A stretch of DNA of 64,000 nucleotides from Acanthopleura granulata (GCA_016165875.1 JABBOT010000003.1:31725663-31789662); one strand, 5' to 3'. Positions 41,281 to 55,486 are shown, numbered from the stretch's first letter. Notes: generated from the letters alone by a model not told the origin. Numbers and translations are program-made.

Positions 41281-41394
41281 TAGGTCAAGGGGACTGCCAG
41301 GTATCTGGGAGGAAGCGGTAGTTTCCTCCACTCATAAACCTTATATAACAGAAATAACCTGTAATGTAAGACAAAAATAAAGTAAATAAATAAA
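41281..41394 (+). repeat. Possible SINE-like relic
   Basis: The words ctgggaggaa and gtttcctcc precede gtaatgtaag and a tail with aaat units (gtaaataaataaa). The layout resembles a second tailed SINE type, but it cannot be aligned to the main family. Confidence 0.3.
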
Positions 41395-43959
41395 GAGACA
41401 AACTAGACATTTAAAATGCCACATGCAACCATAAAATCAGAGAATTTATGACGTATGAGTCAATATAAGGTTATTATTAGCGCCAATACACAGTGATCTT
41501 ATATAGGTCTCTCGGTCTATAGGTATATCATTGATTATCCTCTTTCAAAGTACCTACTGAGTGATTTTACGTAGCCATTTAGAATAATCATTTAAGATCA
41601 TTATGAACGCATCATTACGACATTGTGGGAAGATTATTACCAGGATGTTTTGTCAAGTAATTGTCAGCCGTATTATCTCATATATATATACCTCATTTAG
41701 ATGAAAAACATTTGCAAATATATATAGCGTTGAAAGGCCTAGATGTCATTCTAGACGCACGTGTAATTAACAGCATAGCCATCAATGTAGCGTGCGATTT
41801 ATATCATGAGAAAAGACTATCTAATATATACATGAAACTTGGAAAAATTGCATGCCTTTATACTGTACACATAGACATATGGAAAGGTAAGAGAAGTCAG
41901 TTAGGGTTTTAGATAGGTAATCGATCATATCCATAATGAGACACAATGTAACCCTGAAATAATAATACCGGAAGTATATATACACAAGATTGTGTTACGA
42001 AATAATCAAGGAGAATTCTAAATATAGTGAGCCATAAAGTGCGGTAATTTGACATTATCTGAACTACATACACTCTAATGCAGAATATGAATTCCTTAAT
42101 GTCTTATTCCAAAACACATTTACTTTATTGTGAAAAGAAAGAACTCGTGCTCTCTGATTATGACTTGTGTTAGTTATATATACTGCGATAAACTGACAAT
42201 GTATGAAAATGTTTGACCATTGCGGTATAATGCAAACAAACTTTACTTTCCTCACGAAACAAACTGATGATATCGACATCGAGGGTGACATACAGTGTTC
42301 TTGCGCGCATGATATTCATTTGTTCTCAGGTCATTCTTGTTCAAAAACCTTTACATCGTAACATATATATATACAATAATAATACACCTTTAGGTGTTGT
42401 CCATTGAATATACATGTGCATAGGCTTCTAAAATTCCGTTTAAAAAAACAATCATTTGCGGAGAACAGTAGGCATTATCTTGTTAACGATAGTTTTTTAA
42501 GACATAATCATGGACAAAAAGTATAATGTTGCATGTTTTTAGTGCCTATTTATACGTTAAGGGTATAGAACCGCTTAATTGATAATTAGAAAAACGCGAT
42601 AATTATCCTATAGTTGATGAGATATCCGCTCATCTAATGTGAATATGAGCTTGTTGAAGTGGCGTCACGTGACACATGAGACAGCAGTATCACGTGGCCA
42701 CGAGCGATTACTTGAGAAGGCGGTGGGCGCAAAACGACTGTGGTAGTGTGGGAAATTATGCAGAACTTAACAATATCGGTGCGTTCTAGGGTATATCTTT
42801 ACATCTGGCCATGAACTCGCTGATTCAAAGAATGATACAGGTACTCTAATCCGGAAACGTCAAATTGAGGTGCGGATCCATTAATTAAGTAAAACTGATC
42901 ACATATTTACTGTCAATGATATACGTTTAATTAATGACAAGATTTTCGTCATAATTGTAACTGCGCATCTAAATCAGTTCGTAACCAGGACCTGATTAAA
43001 AAACTGAAAGAAAGCTGTAGTCGGATGACTTAAACTTGATTTCGCATGAATAAAACACTGACTTGCCCAGCGGTCAAGTTACGCTGTGCCTGATGTACAC
43101 AGCATATCTCTGCACACCAAACTGTAAAAGTTCGAATGCAGCCAACTCTGGCTATAGTCTCTGGATTCTTTGTCCATGCATTGAAGAATGTAGGTATAGC
43201 CTGTGTGTTACTCTCATAATCCCTCGTCACAGTCGTGTAAACGGTGTGAAAATCTTGAACATTTAATTCCAGTTAACATTGGTTTGTTCTGCATGGATAA
43301 TTTAGTTTTCCAGTCATTTTTCATCAAAGGCTTAGTAAGATTTTATCTTTTTGATGCAAAGAATCAGTGCAATACATCAATTTCATAAAATGTATCCAAA
43401 GGTCATTGTTTTGCAGTTAAGGTTTTGGTTTACAGTTTCTTGTTTACAAAGAGTTCTCTTGAATATACACAGAATCTATCATAATATTTCTTGCAGGAAT
43501 TATAATTGCACTGTATCCATAGCTTATAGATATCTAGATATCCCCCCCTCCCACCCAACACTCATTCAAGTGTACAGAGATCGAAGAATTCCTTTTAAAC
43601 TTGGCATAACTTCGAACAAATTCCACTGAAGGAAATAAGATGCGTACTAAATGCTCACTGGATGATACGGACTGTCATGGCTAGTATACTATAAGGAATG
43701 CATAGGACACGGAGTTATAAATTTATGACTGCTGTTGTTATGTGTTGTATAACGGTTTAGGGTAATCAGAGAAGATGATAAACCCGTAATGAAAGTAATG
43801 ACCAGTGAAATCCAATTCTGTTGTCATCTGATGTGGATCGGTAAAGATATTTAACAGCTCTTTAGCAAGTACATCAATCAATGGGTTTGATAAACTCGTA
43901 CACGTAGTTATAGGAGCAATACCTAAACATGGTTCGTCTTTACAGTGTTAAACTCTTGC
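41395..43959. other. AT-rich intergenic DNA
   Basis: Frames of 61-92 codons overlap each other on both strands (for example 43063-43266 and 43030-43230) and lack signatures. A paired E-box is listed separately. Confidence 0.5.
42664..42696. promoter_or_regulatory. Paired CACGTG E-boxes
   Basis: The perfect 10-bp palindrome gtcacgtgac at 42664-42673 is followed by a second cacgtg at 42691-42696, 25 bp start to start. The first is the classic high-affinity site of bHLH-Zip factors (USF, MITF/TFE class). Activity is inferred. Confidence 0.35.
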
Positions 43960-46080
43960 GGCGCGGCTCTTCATTAAAATCGAAACTTGAGGCCAAATTT
44001 GACACTTCAAATGAATTATGAGGTAAGTTGTATTTATTGAGAAGAGATTGATTAATCTAGCGTGGGGTAATCGTTGGGTTATAGACGGACTTGAGCTGTT
44101 ACTGCGCGCCTTGTTAGGTTTCAATGGTGGGCTTCATTTAAGAATGGCCCACGAGAAGGCCAGCTTTTCAAAATCTTTACAAATGCAGTTGAAGGATGGA
44201 GAAAATTTCTCTCGCGTCCTTGATACTGGTCAAATTATAACAATCAATGGCACTCTAGCGGGAGGCCCCGGTCTTGTGCAATATTTTGACCGCGTGAATG
44301 AATTCCAATAATATAGTTCACTCGGGATTATTGCTCCGCTGCTATGATCAGAGTGGGGCTGGCTGATCTATAACCCGTGGGTGATAAGAGACGGTTGGCC
44401 GAAGGCGGATGTTCTATAATAGAAGTGGCAGCCAGCCGACCGCGAACACGGGCCAGCTTTCAGCGTTATTGGCCTCGGCCAACTTTGCCTTTGTCATTGT
44501 AATTCCAACTACAGACAAGGGAAGACAGAGCGTTGGACGGACGTCCTCAATCGCCCAGCATTTCACACCCCATACGGTCAATGAGATAAAATGATAGCCG
44601 CTAAAGTTTTTTCCTCTCTCATAAAGCCGGCGAACCTCCCTTTGCTGGATTAGTGGGCACTTGCTTAAACTTAATCCCTGGCGAATTCGTGAACTAAAGC
44701 TTACAGGAGTTCAAGCGGCTAGTACCAGCTTTGTGCATTAGTGAGCCCCTAGTTTGGTGCTAATGTACGATTGGCAATTACGGAGACGCCGTGTTTTCCC
44801 TTCTCTTTGATAACACGTCCGTGCGGCTTTAATCAGCCATAGATGCTACACTGTATACCCCAGTCGGTTTTTGGGCACTCAAATAAAGAATTGGACAATG
44901 ACTTAAAGAGGTCATCGAAACACTCGTAATAATTAGCCAATGTGTTAAATGAAATGAACCGAGAAAAAGGGTCTCTAAGCCAGTTAACACGGAGTTCTTG
45001 AACGTAGACAACAATGGCGTGACCAAGGACATGGAAGGATCCGTACACACGGATTCAGTGGCAACTCTGTAGTTATATCGCCAGCCAATAAGGCCACGAT
45101 TTCGAAACTACCTCCTGTAAATTTGTCGTTGACCTTAGAGACAAAAACATTCATACGTTCAATAAATTATCAGAGGTTTTAATGCTGAAACATCAGTTAG
45201 GTCATCTTGCCATGATGAATATTGGTCAAAACAAAGAGGAGTAAAATTTGTTTTCAGAATTGTAACAATAAGAACACATAAATCAAGTTCCCAGGATCAC
45301 AACCTCTGTTCCTAGCCGTGACTTTATCCTCTTGAGTTATAGATTTTAAATACACTAAGTGTACACTAAATTGGTGCCCTGGATTGTATCATTCTGCTCG
45401 TGCGCATATCTCTCCCCTCGCCCCCTCTCCTGCATTTCGCTCGCATTTTCATCAGCGTAGTATAAATGAATGCTTGCCTTTTTAGAACAATATTGTAATG
45501 ACTAGATAACTGGCCTTATTTTTCTGATCCGGTAAAATACGCAGCGAAATCGTTGATGGGGTCAGCGGTCACGTCTTGAACGGAACAGAGAATATAAAGG
45601 AATGTGAATAGACAGACGTCATCTTCACGCTCCGTAGATCAGATGGACGAGGAATAGTGTTGACAGGGGGAAATAACAACATCAATCCACATGAGGGAGC
45701 GGCCGTGGATTGGAGATTGGAAGGAGGGTGGGGCTGTCATCCGGGGATACGTAATGGCATCCGCGGGCACCGCTCACTCCTCATTTTCAGAGAGCAAACT
45801 AGCGTGTGGCTTACAATCAGCCATTAAGCAATTAAAGGACTTAATGTTATCTTAATTATAACAGCCTATGATAGGAGACCTATCTTATCTGAAGAGATCA
45901 CAAGAGTAGCTCTTCTCCAGCCAGAGACTGGACGATCTCTCCCCTGCGCAATGCAAACAACACCCGCTGAAACCCTGATTGAACTTTTCTCGTGAATTCC
46001 GCTCATTTTCCTCGGACAAGACAGCGAATTCGACTAGGTAAACAGGTTCATTGAACGGCAGACGACACAGCCGTCTGCAC
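43960..46080. promoter_or_regulatory. Candidate regulatory cluster 8-10 kb upstream of POU3
   Basis: This is the longest stretch with reduced AT content in the desert. It holds many homeodomain words (gattaatcta near 44051, ggctaattatta near 44929-44940 on the minus strand, gccattaagc and ttaattataa at 45821-45861) and GATA words (ttatctgaag near 45894). Frames of 61-87 codons (44048-44311 on +, 44829-45050 on -) have no family match. Several adjacent conserved elements controlling the POU3 gene is the favoured inference. Unrecognised exons are the alternative. Confidence 0.3.
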
Positions 46081-47698
46081 GACAGGTCACGTGCTTCCCC
46101 TGATGGCCAACACTAGTTTGAGAACGTTCCCACACCAAATGCACCAGCTCCTTGGGTTTCCCTGGATTGAGACGCTTTCAGAACTAAATAAAATGTAGAT
46201 ATCATGAGTGTGGAAATTATTTACCAATCACGAGAATGTGCTTGTAATGTTATCACTGCAATGCTCCTTTATCTCAAAGTTAATTCAGCTAATAGGAATG
46301 CCCAATACAATCTGGTTTTCTTTCACACGACTAAGGCTAAGGTAGGTACATGTACTTTGCTCAGAAACTCGCGTGCTTTATAACTCACGGGTGTGAATGC
46401 GTCCACTGACTATTCCCAGGGCAATATTTTTAAGTAGGGTCCCAAATAGCGGATCATATGGATGGGAGAAAAGCAGCATTTCTGCACTATGATTAAAGGT
46501 CTCTCTAAGATGTGATTCATAAACTTACACAGAATGAACACCGTGGAGAGATGTTCTTGTGTAATGTGACTTATAACACCTTTAGTATGGATCAGCTACT
46601 TTTATCTGTAACGCCTATATCTCACCATAGCAACGCCCAGACAGCTTGTAGAATGTAGTTCCCTTTGTCCACATGCGGAGTGATCTCTTAGCTGGTCCAT
46701 GCCGAAACACAATGAGCACAAAAGACACTCTGGCTGGTGAACTGCTTCTTCCCGTTTGAAAACTAGGCCAAGAGTCAAAGAGTCAATCTTCCCTCTTTCT
46801 TGAATTTTATTTTCAAAGATTTCCATCGGGCACGCCATAGGTATCACGCTTTACATCAACAGATGACCTTTAACATATATGTTTTGTCCATTCTAAACGT
46901 TATTGGGTGGGCCGGCTAAACGCTTAGTCGTATAGAATTTAAATGTATTGAGATATAGTATATACAGTAGAAAATGAAATAATAAGCAAAATTTCATGTG
47001 CACTGATTTCAAGAGAAGAAGCTTCTATACCCGAAAATTGTATATAGTGATCTTTATACGGAAACAAGTAAACTAAGGATGAAATTTCGCACACAATAAC
47101 ATCGTGCCATGATTGTTGATACACGTCCGCCTCAGGAAAAGACAAGTGTGGGGTAATATCCCAACTTCCTTGTTTAAAAAGAAATCTTTAAAACACTTGA
47201 TTTAGCGATCGAAATGTTAAGTATTTCAACTGCAAAATGATATGGAAAATATGAACATATGTGCCATTTCTAATTTTATATAGCCTGTCTTAAAACAGAA
47301 CATACACACATACGCATCAATGGCATCACTATAGATATAATGGCACATATATTTATCACCAACCGAGTACCACTTGTCTGCGGTATGTGTATGAGTTTGA
47401 ACCACTGCAATAACACAAAATACTTATTCACGTTTACATCCTAAATTACCGATGTAACTATTTACCTTGCTGTGTGTAAGGGTTTCCCGTTATACTACCG
47501 ACAGTGAGATAGATATAAGAGTTGCAAGCATTCTTGAGTCTTACGTACTTTAACAGGGGCGAAAGAACCTTTGAAAATAGCATATCAAGGCTGATATCGC
47601 TTTCATCTTGACAGTTATAATTAATTTCGCATATTTGCTTAGCGGTGCTTTTTAGATTTACATGCAGCTTTAGATATATCTTCAGTGATACTGTACAA

Positions 47699-47702
<4 letters not shown>
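46081..47702. other. Intergenic, no supported gene
   Basis: A 81-codon minus frame (46602-46847) is cysteine-bearing but matches no domain. AT-rich otherwise. Confidence 0.5.
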
Positions 47703-47763
<61 letters not shown>

Positions 47764-47791
47764 ACACACAGACACAGACACCCACACACAA
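47703..47791. repeat. (AT)n microsatellite with CA-rich flank
   Basis: About 59 bp of uninterrupted AT alternation (47703-47761) followed by a CA-rich tract (gacacacaga to about 47791). It is the longest simple repeat in the window. The 109-codon minus frame over it is a repeat product. Confidence 0.95.
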
Positions 47792-50740
47792 ACTGGAGTT
47801 GTTATTCAATTATTGTTGAATACTTTACTTTACTTTTCTACAGCTTACAGTTTCGAGTCTCACAGAGCGTCGACAGACGGATGAACTTACTTCATCGCTG
47901 ATAAGATCCCTGTCATATACCTGTCTCAATAAAAACCCGGCAAAACAATCTGTCAAGCTTTTCGTCATGGCTTAACGTCGAAATTATGTGACATATCAGT
48001 CCAATTTCACACTGAGCAACTAATTTAACTCCTATATGCTCTAATCCTGCATAAGAGCTCTAAGAGCTTATTTGTACAAATATATGTATGTGTGGACATA
48101 TAACACATGAATACAGAGTGCATTCCTTGCTCTCCTCTGATCGGCTAAGCATGTGTGTATATATATTGGCAAACGGAATGAGTAGCAAGTCAAGATGTAT
48201 ACATGCTATACTGCTTAACACTACCGGTGCGTTTTGTGTGGTGAGTGGTGATAATTTCATTCAATGGATGGCAGCATCAGAGAACACATAAAACACATAT
48301 AGTACGCTGTGTCCTAAATATACAACAGTGTTTAAAAAATTCTGGCTCAATTTTATATTATATGTAGGTGAAGGAATTTAATATAAAAACACTACAGTAC
48401 AGAACAGCGATCGACCATAGTGGGATAGGTCTGCAAATGGTCACATATAATCGGAGAAATCCGGCCTTTTGTTCCAGGCTGATACGTTAAGTTGAACTTT
48501 TTCTCCGTGATTCCTTTTTCACTGTATGGCTTGCTAACTTGCTGAAGTTCTTAAACGGCCTCGCGTGCCACCAAAGTACAGTGACAATGTAACAATGTCC
48601 GCAACATGTGCTTAAAGTCCGGTGAATTATGTCAGTTAGGAGATATCTACATATGTGTTTTGTTTGATCGCACCCCTCAGACCGCTTACAGTCCCCAATT
48701 AAGTAGTATATCCTAAGGGTTAAGGGGTGGGGCGTCTTGAGTCGCTTCGAACCTGACCCTTAACCTCTGGTGAATTTTAAGTGGGAGGTTATTGAGAAAC
48801 GCGTGCCACCACTTATCATGCCGAGGCTCTGTCGTAGATATGTTAATACTGCAATCTCCATTATCGGTCCTCGATCAGCCCTTCAACAAAAGATACAGTA
48901 GTTAAGCTTATGTATATTTAAGACGTTCCCTGCACGTGCGGACTGTTTGATCCTATAGATTTTATACCTGTTATTACTGCGTAACAATTTCATTGGCTTC
49001 CCTATAACGGGCCAAACCACGTGAACCTTAAATTATCGACTTTACAAGTCTTGAGGTGTATAGAAATGAAGTCATTCTGTTGGACTCGCCTAAGGCAGGT
49101 ATACACAGCATTACAAAATCCCCAAACCCCTATATGATAAATCATGCATAATGAATAATTTTCGAGTACCTTTTTTTTTTATCACCGCTTCTCTTCTCCA
49201 TATAACACACTCCGTCTTTGACTGGAGACAAAAAAGGGACAAAAACAATTATGTAAGGGGCAGTTTTTTTCTTTCTTGTTTGCAAAAAATATCCCTTAAC
49301 CTATTTCCCAGGAGTGGCATAAAGTCAGCAAAATATATTACAGAACTAATGGAAAAAGTTATGCATGGCAGACGTATATATCCAGTGCGCTAATTGTTGC
49401 ACACCACGCACATGTACGTTGCTGCAGCTATACATCATAATGTGTATCCTAGTCTACAGGTGATGTATACAGACCGATATGTAGACGCCAAGCCTATCGC
49501 AACTGCATGGCTGTATACTTGTATATCGGCCCTCTACCTTGTAAGGTGGATCGCTTCGAGGAAGAGTGGAAGGCACACATACATTGCTGAGTTAAGTTAG
49601 ATTCACTAAAGTAAAACTTAAAGATACCACTGTCACTGTGACCATGTACTCAATATATTAAACGAAATATTGTATTCATACTCTCCTCTTACCTTTAGTA
49701 TCCGTGATAATGCTGTATATCCGACGTTACCTCCAAGCCAAAAAATCAGAAATTTCCACCCATGTATTTATGATACATGTAATTATGAATATAATAATTG
49801 TTATGTACTGTATATTGTATATGTTATGTCAAAATAAAAGCTTATAAACGTGACTGCTGTTATTTAGATGAAAAACAATCAATCAATCATAAAAACAATT
49901 ACGCAATTGCGACATCAGAGAATCAGATGGGCCTCTGTATATATACTAAGAGGTATTAAACAGCGAAAGCAAGCCACTCAATCAGCTGACAACTCAATCA
50001 ATCAGTCACACGTCAACTTGGTGCTGTTGAAGAACGAACAATTTGTAATTTTTAGAAAAAAAAATTAGTGTCTGTATCTGTCTGAAAGACACAAAACGTA
50101 TTGGCGTTTTTATATAGGGTTTGATATTCGTCGAACCAGGAACAACAAATAAGATTCACTTGGTATTTGCAGCGTCACGCTGTATCTATTAGAACACAAA
50201 CATTACGCACACTGGCAGGCAAAAGGCTCAGCACTGTAAACCACACTTCTTTCGGGAACTTTTAATCCCTTTTCTTTTCCGTTATTAAAAATGCAAAAAG
50301 CTCGAGGTCAGTTCAGTTCGTCCAGATATGGGGAGAACAAGAGAGAGGTTTTAATTGGGTTCGTTTACGCGGAGTATTTAGGAATTTTTTTTCGATGACA
50401 AGCATGGTGGTTAAGTGAGTCTGGTTGAGTTAGCTCACAGAAAGTATAATGTCCATCCCTCGATGATGAGGTCCAATTAGAGCCATATTAATTATTCAGA
50501 TCTCACCTGGCTTTGTAGATTTGCTATAGATACATAAGTGTTCATCCACTCAAAAACTCTATAAGCTTAACGGATAATCAAACAAACCATGCTTGTTTTG
50601 CTCTCAACGCGACAAATACCTAATCTGGCATGAGAGTCTTAAATATATGGTTAAATAAATCACAATCAAGTGCAGTGATAAATACGTTTTGGCGTACGTC
50701 CATCCATGCTTAAATATAAGTTAAATCACCCGACAAAAAA
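47792..50740. other. Intergenic with candidate regulatory patches
   Basis: The patch at 48480-48850 is GC-richer, with a ggttaaggg/cccttaacc inverted pair near 48717 and 48757. The patch at 50440-50520 holds gtccaattag, atattaattatt and cacctgg within 80 bp, about 3.6 kb from the POU3 start. No coding frame can be supported (all at most 80 codons). Confidence 0.35.
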
Positions 50741-51616
50741 ATGCAAATAGACAATGTATAGAATCTCTGAAAGCTTAAGTTAAGTTTCTCTCCCTGGATG
50801 ATGCAAATATTCTGGATTTAGACTGATGGAGAACATATATTATCCAAGGAACTCCGTGTAAGATATACATAACATTGTAAAAAGTTCACTGATAATTTGA
50901 CATTTTACCCAAGCTTTCTTCAGTTTTTAGCCCAAAAATGGCTTGCTTTTTTTCTTTTCTTAGAGAAACTTTTCTGAAATGAGCCATCAAGCAGAAATGA
51001 TATGCAACAGGTCCCTTTTTTGACATGAATCTTGTTGAAGCGTCACAATGGGGTGAAAGGGAGAACTAGGGCCACCTGGGCCCCTGGAGCGATGTAGAGG
51101 GCCAGCCCAGCGAGCACAAATAGACACTGGTCCCGGGTAATTGTCAGAATGACGAGAACATGAACAATCGAAATGGCGAGATTTGACTGCAGGACACAAC
51201 TGAGTGTCTGCATACTTCTGTATCTCCTCGGTGAAAATGCCGTCGTGACTAAATAACTGTAAGGCACACGGGAATCTCAGCCCAAACTTTGAGTCGCCTT
51301 TTCCAATCAAGCTACAGATCCACGCTGAAAGCATTATTCCTTGGTTCAGCCAACCAATAAACTGCTTTAATGATGACGATATACAGTCTTTCGTATTAAA
51401 TCATCAATAAATACACAAACATACATAATCATTACCTCACTGTATATCAAGAGGTCCAAACACTCATGAAACTAGGAAAGAGTCTATATACACAGCATAA
51501 CTATATGAAATCCCACATAATAATCCCATACAGATATAAGGTATGGAGATGAAGTGCTTGTGTACGCAATATGCGATTACACAGATATATGTACGATATC
51601 TGTGACACATTTGCAT
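50741..51616. promoter_or_regulatory. Cluster of three exact POU octamers
   Basis: The consensus octamer ATGCAAAT occurs at 50741-50748 and 50801-50808, and its complement ATTTGCAT at 51609-51616. They lie 2.5-3.3 kb upstream of the POU3 start codon. POU proteins bind this octamer, and class III genes are known to autoregulate. The sequence supports the sites only. Autoregulation is inference. Between them, 51040-51320 is a GC-richer block with TM-like frames on the minus strand. Confidence 0.3.
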
Positions 51617-53869
51617 ATTATTTTGTCAAAAAGTATCAAGACGATACCAAAACGGTATATGTTTAATCCAAGTGCAAAATACGGAGACTGAGAAAAGTGG
51701 AGGTTTTTCTTGCCCTTCTTCATATAAATATTGTTCGTCACAAAGCTTACAAAGCTTGTCTTCATTTGAATTCTAAACGCAAGGATGAATCAATGCATTT
51801 TACTTTAGATCTATGACTACAGAGTTACATGCAGGTACAAACCAGCTTATCTAACATCCTGTAATAAAGACCCTATTTATTACAGCATATCCTACAGATA
51901 TGTCACGACATAGTCGGGGAATATCTCCAGAAAGGAGTGATACTGTTGAGCACTTTGATTAAAAGCAAAGAAAACATTTTAAAGTTCAGAACATTTCATC
52001 ATTTTCAAAAAAAGGCTGATCTAGGTCAGCACATTTAACTCAGAAAACCGAGAGCTATATGAGATACTTGGTAACATCACCCAGGAGTTCGTGTGTTTCA
52101 AAATCATTTTTTTGTGACTTTGAATTATCGGTGTTATTATAGTGAAATGAAATGGAATGTTCCATCGAAAACCAATGCACCCTAAGCCTCATAGTGCATG
52201 CATATTTGCAGGGGAGATCGATTGCCCTCCGTCACACTTTAAAGTGTTCATTTCTGCATATAATAAAACGTCACGTCATATTATTCTATATAAAATATAT
52301 AGAGATTCTGAACATAGCTTATATACAGGCTGCAGAAATCGTAAAGCTAGTTCAGCCGAAGGTATATGTCGCTACGTAGGAATTACAGACCGGAGACAAT
52401 CAACTGTTGCACTGTGCACTGTGTGTCTATGCCGAATACACAAACATAAATCATTCAGTTTTCCCTTTTAACTGTGTCCAAAACAATATCATGAAACGTT
52501 AATGAATAATTTATTGCCAGTAATGCTAGGTGTTAAAGTTCGTAAAGAGTATAGGAGACAAAATTTCAAAAGCTTCATATATATTAAATAGAAACCAGCA
52601 TAACGCCTGCAGTATGTGTATGTTTACATAAGCAGACTCACATATGGATAGGACTGGTAACAACTGATGTTTAACTTCACCACATGTTGCTCCGTAATAA
52701 TACGTTTGCCCTTTCGACTGCTGAAGTTATTATTTACAGTGTGTGAATGTTTGTTTATCTACCAATTTACACAGAGAAAAAAAGAGTCCGGGAGTGAAAA
52801 CAAGGCTTGTAGCAAGGCACTCGAGCCTGGCCCAGGCCGATGAGTGTGTATATTCGAGACAGGGAAGCGACGGACGCAAAGTGTGTGGATTCCACGCCCA
52901 TGTGATGATGATAATGCGGTCACGCCCACAACGAGGGCTTTGAGAGACGAATAATGGTTAGTGACAGCAGTGTGTTCCGCCAACGTGAGAACTCATAACC
53001 TCAGCATATAATAAACACCGAACTAGGCTGCAACATCTAGCTGGACGAATATAAGACGTTTAAATGAATGAAATTTAGTAAGAATTGAAATATTAATAAT
53101 GATAAAGTTTTTAAAAAACATAACATAAATAACATAATATTGCACAGTTTACTTTGTCACTTATAGTTGATTATCGGCGCCAGATATTCTTTCAATATCC
53201 TGTAAGATGTACTATATATGCAACAGAAAAAAAAACGATGTAGTGCAATCTCGAAATTAGGAGCAAGCCGACAGCGGTACAAATAAGTTCAGGTGTTCGT
53301 TTAGGTGGTGAGACTTTATTATGAATTTCATATATATGCTTGAATGCGATCAGCAGAAATGGTTGTAAGCATTTTGCAATACGATCATTTCGCATCTTCA
53401 TCAGGACCATAAGGTGTTGTGATGGAGTTGTGGAGTATGGTTATGTGTTGTCTGTAAATAACCTGTAATATCTTTAATTCGCTTTCATACAGTATCTCAC
53501 ACGGCCAGAATCTGCATTTCTAACCTTGTCGTATGGTTTGTGCATCCATTACAGATATGGTAAAAGTACTTCCATATTCTCCCATCACTCGCATTAAACA
53601 GTACACAAATCTTCAATATTAAAGCTCACTTAATAATTTGTTTAAGTGATTTCAGCTATGATAGATCTTAGCCAGCGCTAAACAAATATTTTGTTTGAAG
53701 TAGAGCCATGTTAAGTCAGACGGGTTGTTTGTTTTCTGTTCATCACTCTCTTTTTTTGTTGGCCACGCCGTACGTTAAGGTGCATAAATTTGAGAGTGAG
53801 TGTATACCATAAAATGCTACAGGCGTTAGGGCAAAGCTGGTTAACAAAGAGAGACTAGAGCTCCAGTCA
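51617..53869. other. Upstream flank of POU3, no supported gene
   Basis: AT-rich with a GC-richer patch at 52790-52980. Frames of 62-104 codons overlap each other (52152-52379 and 52157-52471). No repeat recognised. Confidence 0.5.
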
Positions 53870-54082
53870 GTTAGAGGTCATGTCAGTCGGCCGTCAAACC
53901 GCCAGACAGCACCGCCCATCGTGGTCCGACCAATCAACGGTGTAATTTAATCCATGTCAATCATTCGACGGCTCGTCCAATGAAAGTGCCAGCCGCTCGC
54001 GCAGCCGTTCCGTTTTATCAATCGGGCCACTGTCGATCTCTCATAAGCAGGTCTTTTTAGCAAGTAAGATCATTCGCCAACC
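53870..54082 (+). promoter_or_regulatory. POU3 proximal promoter and 5' leader
   Basis: A sharp rise in GC marks the 200 bp before the ATG. Two CCAAT boxes lie at 53930-53934 and 53977-53981. Between them tgtcaatca (53955-53963) is the exact complement of TGATTGACA, the composite PBX plus MEIS/PREP site. No convincing TATA box is visible. The transcription start is unknown and may lie around 54000-54060. An in-frame TAA at 54065-54067 closes the reading frame before the ATG. Confidence 0.55.
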
Positions 54083-55486
54083 ATGGCTGCTACCAGCGCG
54101 AGTTTATACCTCGCTCCTTCAACCCAGTCTTCCCTGTTGACTGATCCCGACAGCTTGGTGCACCATCACCGCAGCATGCAGATGCCAGTCTCCCAGCATA
54201 GCCAGTATAGAGAATTACCCGATATCAAATACATGCCACCGCAGCAGCAAAACGGTCATCACATGGGACACCATTCGCCTAACCCGTGGGTGTCCCATAC
54301 GGACACCTCTGGCCACTGCTGGTCCACCATGGGCATGGGTATGCTATCTCAGGGGCTACACAACGTCCAGGACATGAAACCCTTGCAGGTGAACGACTCG
54401 TTAAACCACCAAAACACCTTACACCACCGGGCCCAGCAGTCCCTGCATTCGACCCACGGCTGGCAGACTTCGGTACCGACTTCTCACCTGAACATGAACG
54501 GTACGACGCAGCTACAACACCACAGCTACGGGTTGGGCATGAACGGCATGCTGTCACCTGGTCAGCAACCCGTTATGCACCCCTCCCTAAGGGAACCCGA
54601 CCACGACTTAGAGCAAAGAGATCCCTCGGACGAAGAAGCCCCTACCTCGGACGACCTCGAGCAGTTCGCCAAGCAGTTCAAGCAGAGGCGCATCAAGCTA
54701 GGCTTCACGCAGGCGGATGTAGGACTCGCCCTAGGCACCCTCTATGGTAATGTTTTTAGTCAAACAACAATCTGTAGATTCGAGGCCTTACAACTCAGTT
54801 TTAAAAACATGTGCAAACTCAAGCCTTTGCTACACAAGTGGTTGGAAGAGGCCGATTCTACCACCGGTTCTCCAACAAGTATAGACAAAATCGCTGCCCA
54901 GGGACGCAAGAGGAAAAAGCGGACGAGCATCGAGGTAACTGTAAAAGGCGCGTTAGAAAACCATTTCCTGAAACATCCTAAACCGTCAGCTCAAGAGATC
55001 GCCCACTTAGCGGACCAGTTACAACTGGAGAAAGAGGTGGTGCGAGTGTGGTTCTGTAACCGACGACAGAAGGAAAAGAGAATGACACCCCCGGCAACCA
55101 TTGGGCCGAATGGTGAACTGATCATGGGTCAAGACGGTTCTATAAGCCCGATGTCGGGCAGCCCAATTCACTCCTCGGGCAGCCCAATTCACTCTAGTAA
55201 CGGGGGAGGGTCACCGTTGATGCCTTCTCCCTTGCCTTCCCATTCTTTAGCCCAGGGCATGGTTGCCCAACCCTTGGGCCCCATAACGACACAGGCTCAC
55301 CAACAACCTCCACAACAACAACAACACGGATTGTCTCATCACCCGCACCCGCAGCAGCACTATAATACTCACCACTCGCCGCACTACCCGTCTCAGCACT
55401 CGCCGCACTACCCGTCACAGCACTCGCCGCACTATACGTCGCAGCACTCGCCGCACTATTCCTCACAACACTCACCGACACAGTGA
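54083..55486 (+). CDS. POU3: Class III POU homeodomain transcription factor
   Basis: A 467-residue nuclear DNA-binding regulator of the Brn-1/2/4 family, which typically acts in neural and sensory differentiation. The N-terminal 180 residues are His/Gln/Met-rich low complexity with a PWVS motif at 68-71, probably an activation region. The POU-specific domain spans about 183-257 (recognition helix around [10 protein letters not shown], 227-236). The linker about 258-274 carries the class III signature [11 protein letters not shown]. The homeodomain spans about 275-334, with basic arm RKRKKRT and recognition-helix motif [13 protein letters not shown] (Cys at homeodomain position 50, the POU hallmark). 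Class III residues SIEV, VKGALE and KEKRMTPP are present. The tail (335-467) is Ser/Pro/Gly- then His/Gln-rich and ends in tandem repeats. The gene is a single exon, as in vertebrate POU3F genes. The ATG has a good context (ccaaccATGG) and a TAA lies 16 bp upstream in frame. Domains are intact. Which ancestral POU3 lineage it represents cannot be resolved here. Confidence 0.97.
   Translation: MAATSASLYLAPSTQSSLLTDPDSLVHHHRSMQMPVSQHSQYRELPDIKYMPPQQQNGHHMGHHSPNPWVSHTDTSGHCWSTMGMGMLSQGLHNVQDMKPLQVNDSLNHQNTLHHRAQQSLHSTHGWQTSVPTSHLNMNGTTQLQHHSYGLGMNGMLSPGQQPVMHPSLREPDHDLEQRDPSDEEAPTSDDLEQFAKQFKQRRIKLGFTQADVGLALGTLYGNVFSQTTICRFEALQLSFKNMCKLKPLLHKWLEEADSTTGSPTSIDKIAAQGRKRKKRTSIEVTVKGALENHFLKHPKPSAQEIAHLADQLQLEKEVVRVWFCNRRQKEKRMTPPATIGPNGELIMGQDGSISPMSGSPIHSSGSPIHSSNGGGSPLMPSPLPSHSLAQGMVAQPLGPITTQAHQQPPQQQQHGLSHHPHPQQHYNTHHSPHYPSQHSPHYPSQHSPHYTSQHSPHYSSQHSPTQ
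55154..55195 (+). repeat. 21-bp tandem duplication in POU3 coding tail
   Basis: Two adjacent 21-bp units (55154-55174 and 55175-55195), differing at the last base, encode SGSPIHS twice in the Ser/Pro-rich region after the homeodomain. The reading frame is kept. Confidence 0.95.
55373..55483 (+). repeat. 24-bp tandem array encoding POU3 C-terminus
   Basis: Four 24-bp units start at 55373, 55397, 55421 and 55445 with a partial fifth at 55469, each beginning cactcgccgc (the last cactcaccga). They encode [12 protein letters not shown] octapeptides, with variation at positions 6-7 (PS, TS, SS). The first two units are nearly identical in DNA, suggesting recent expansion. The stop codon follows directly. 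Confidence 0.97.
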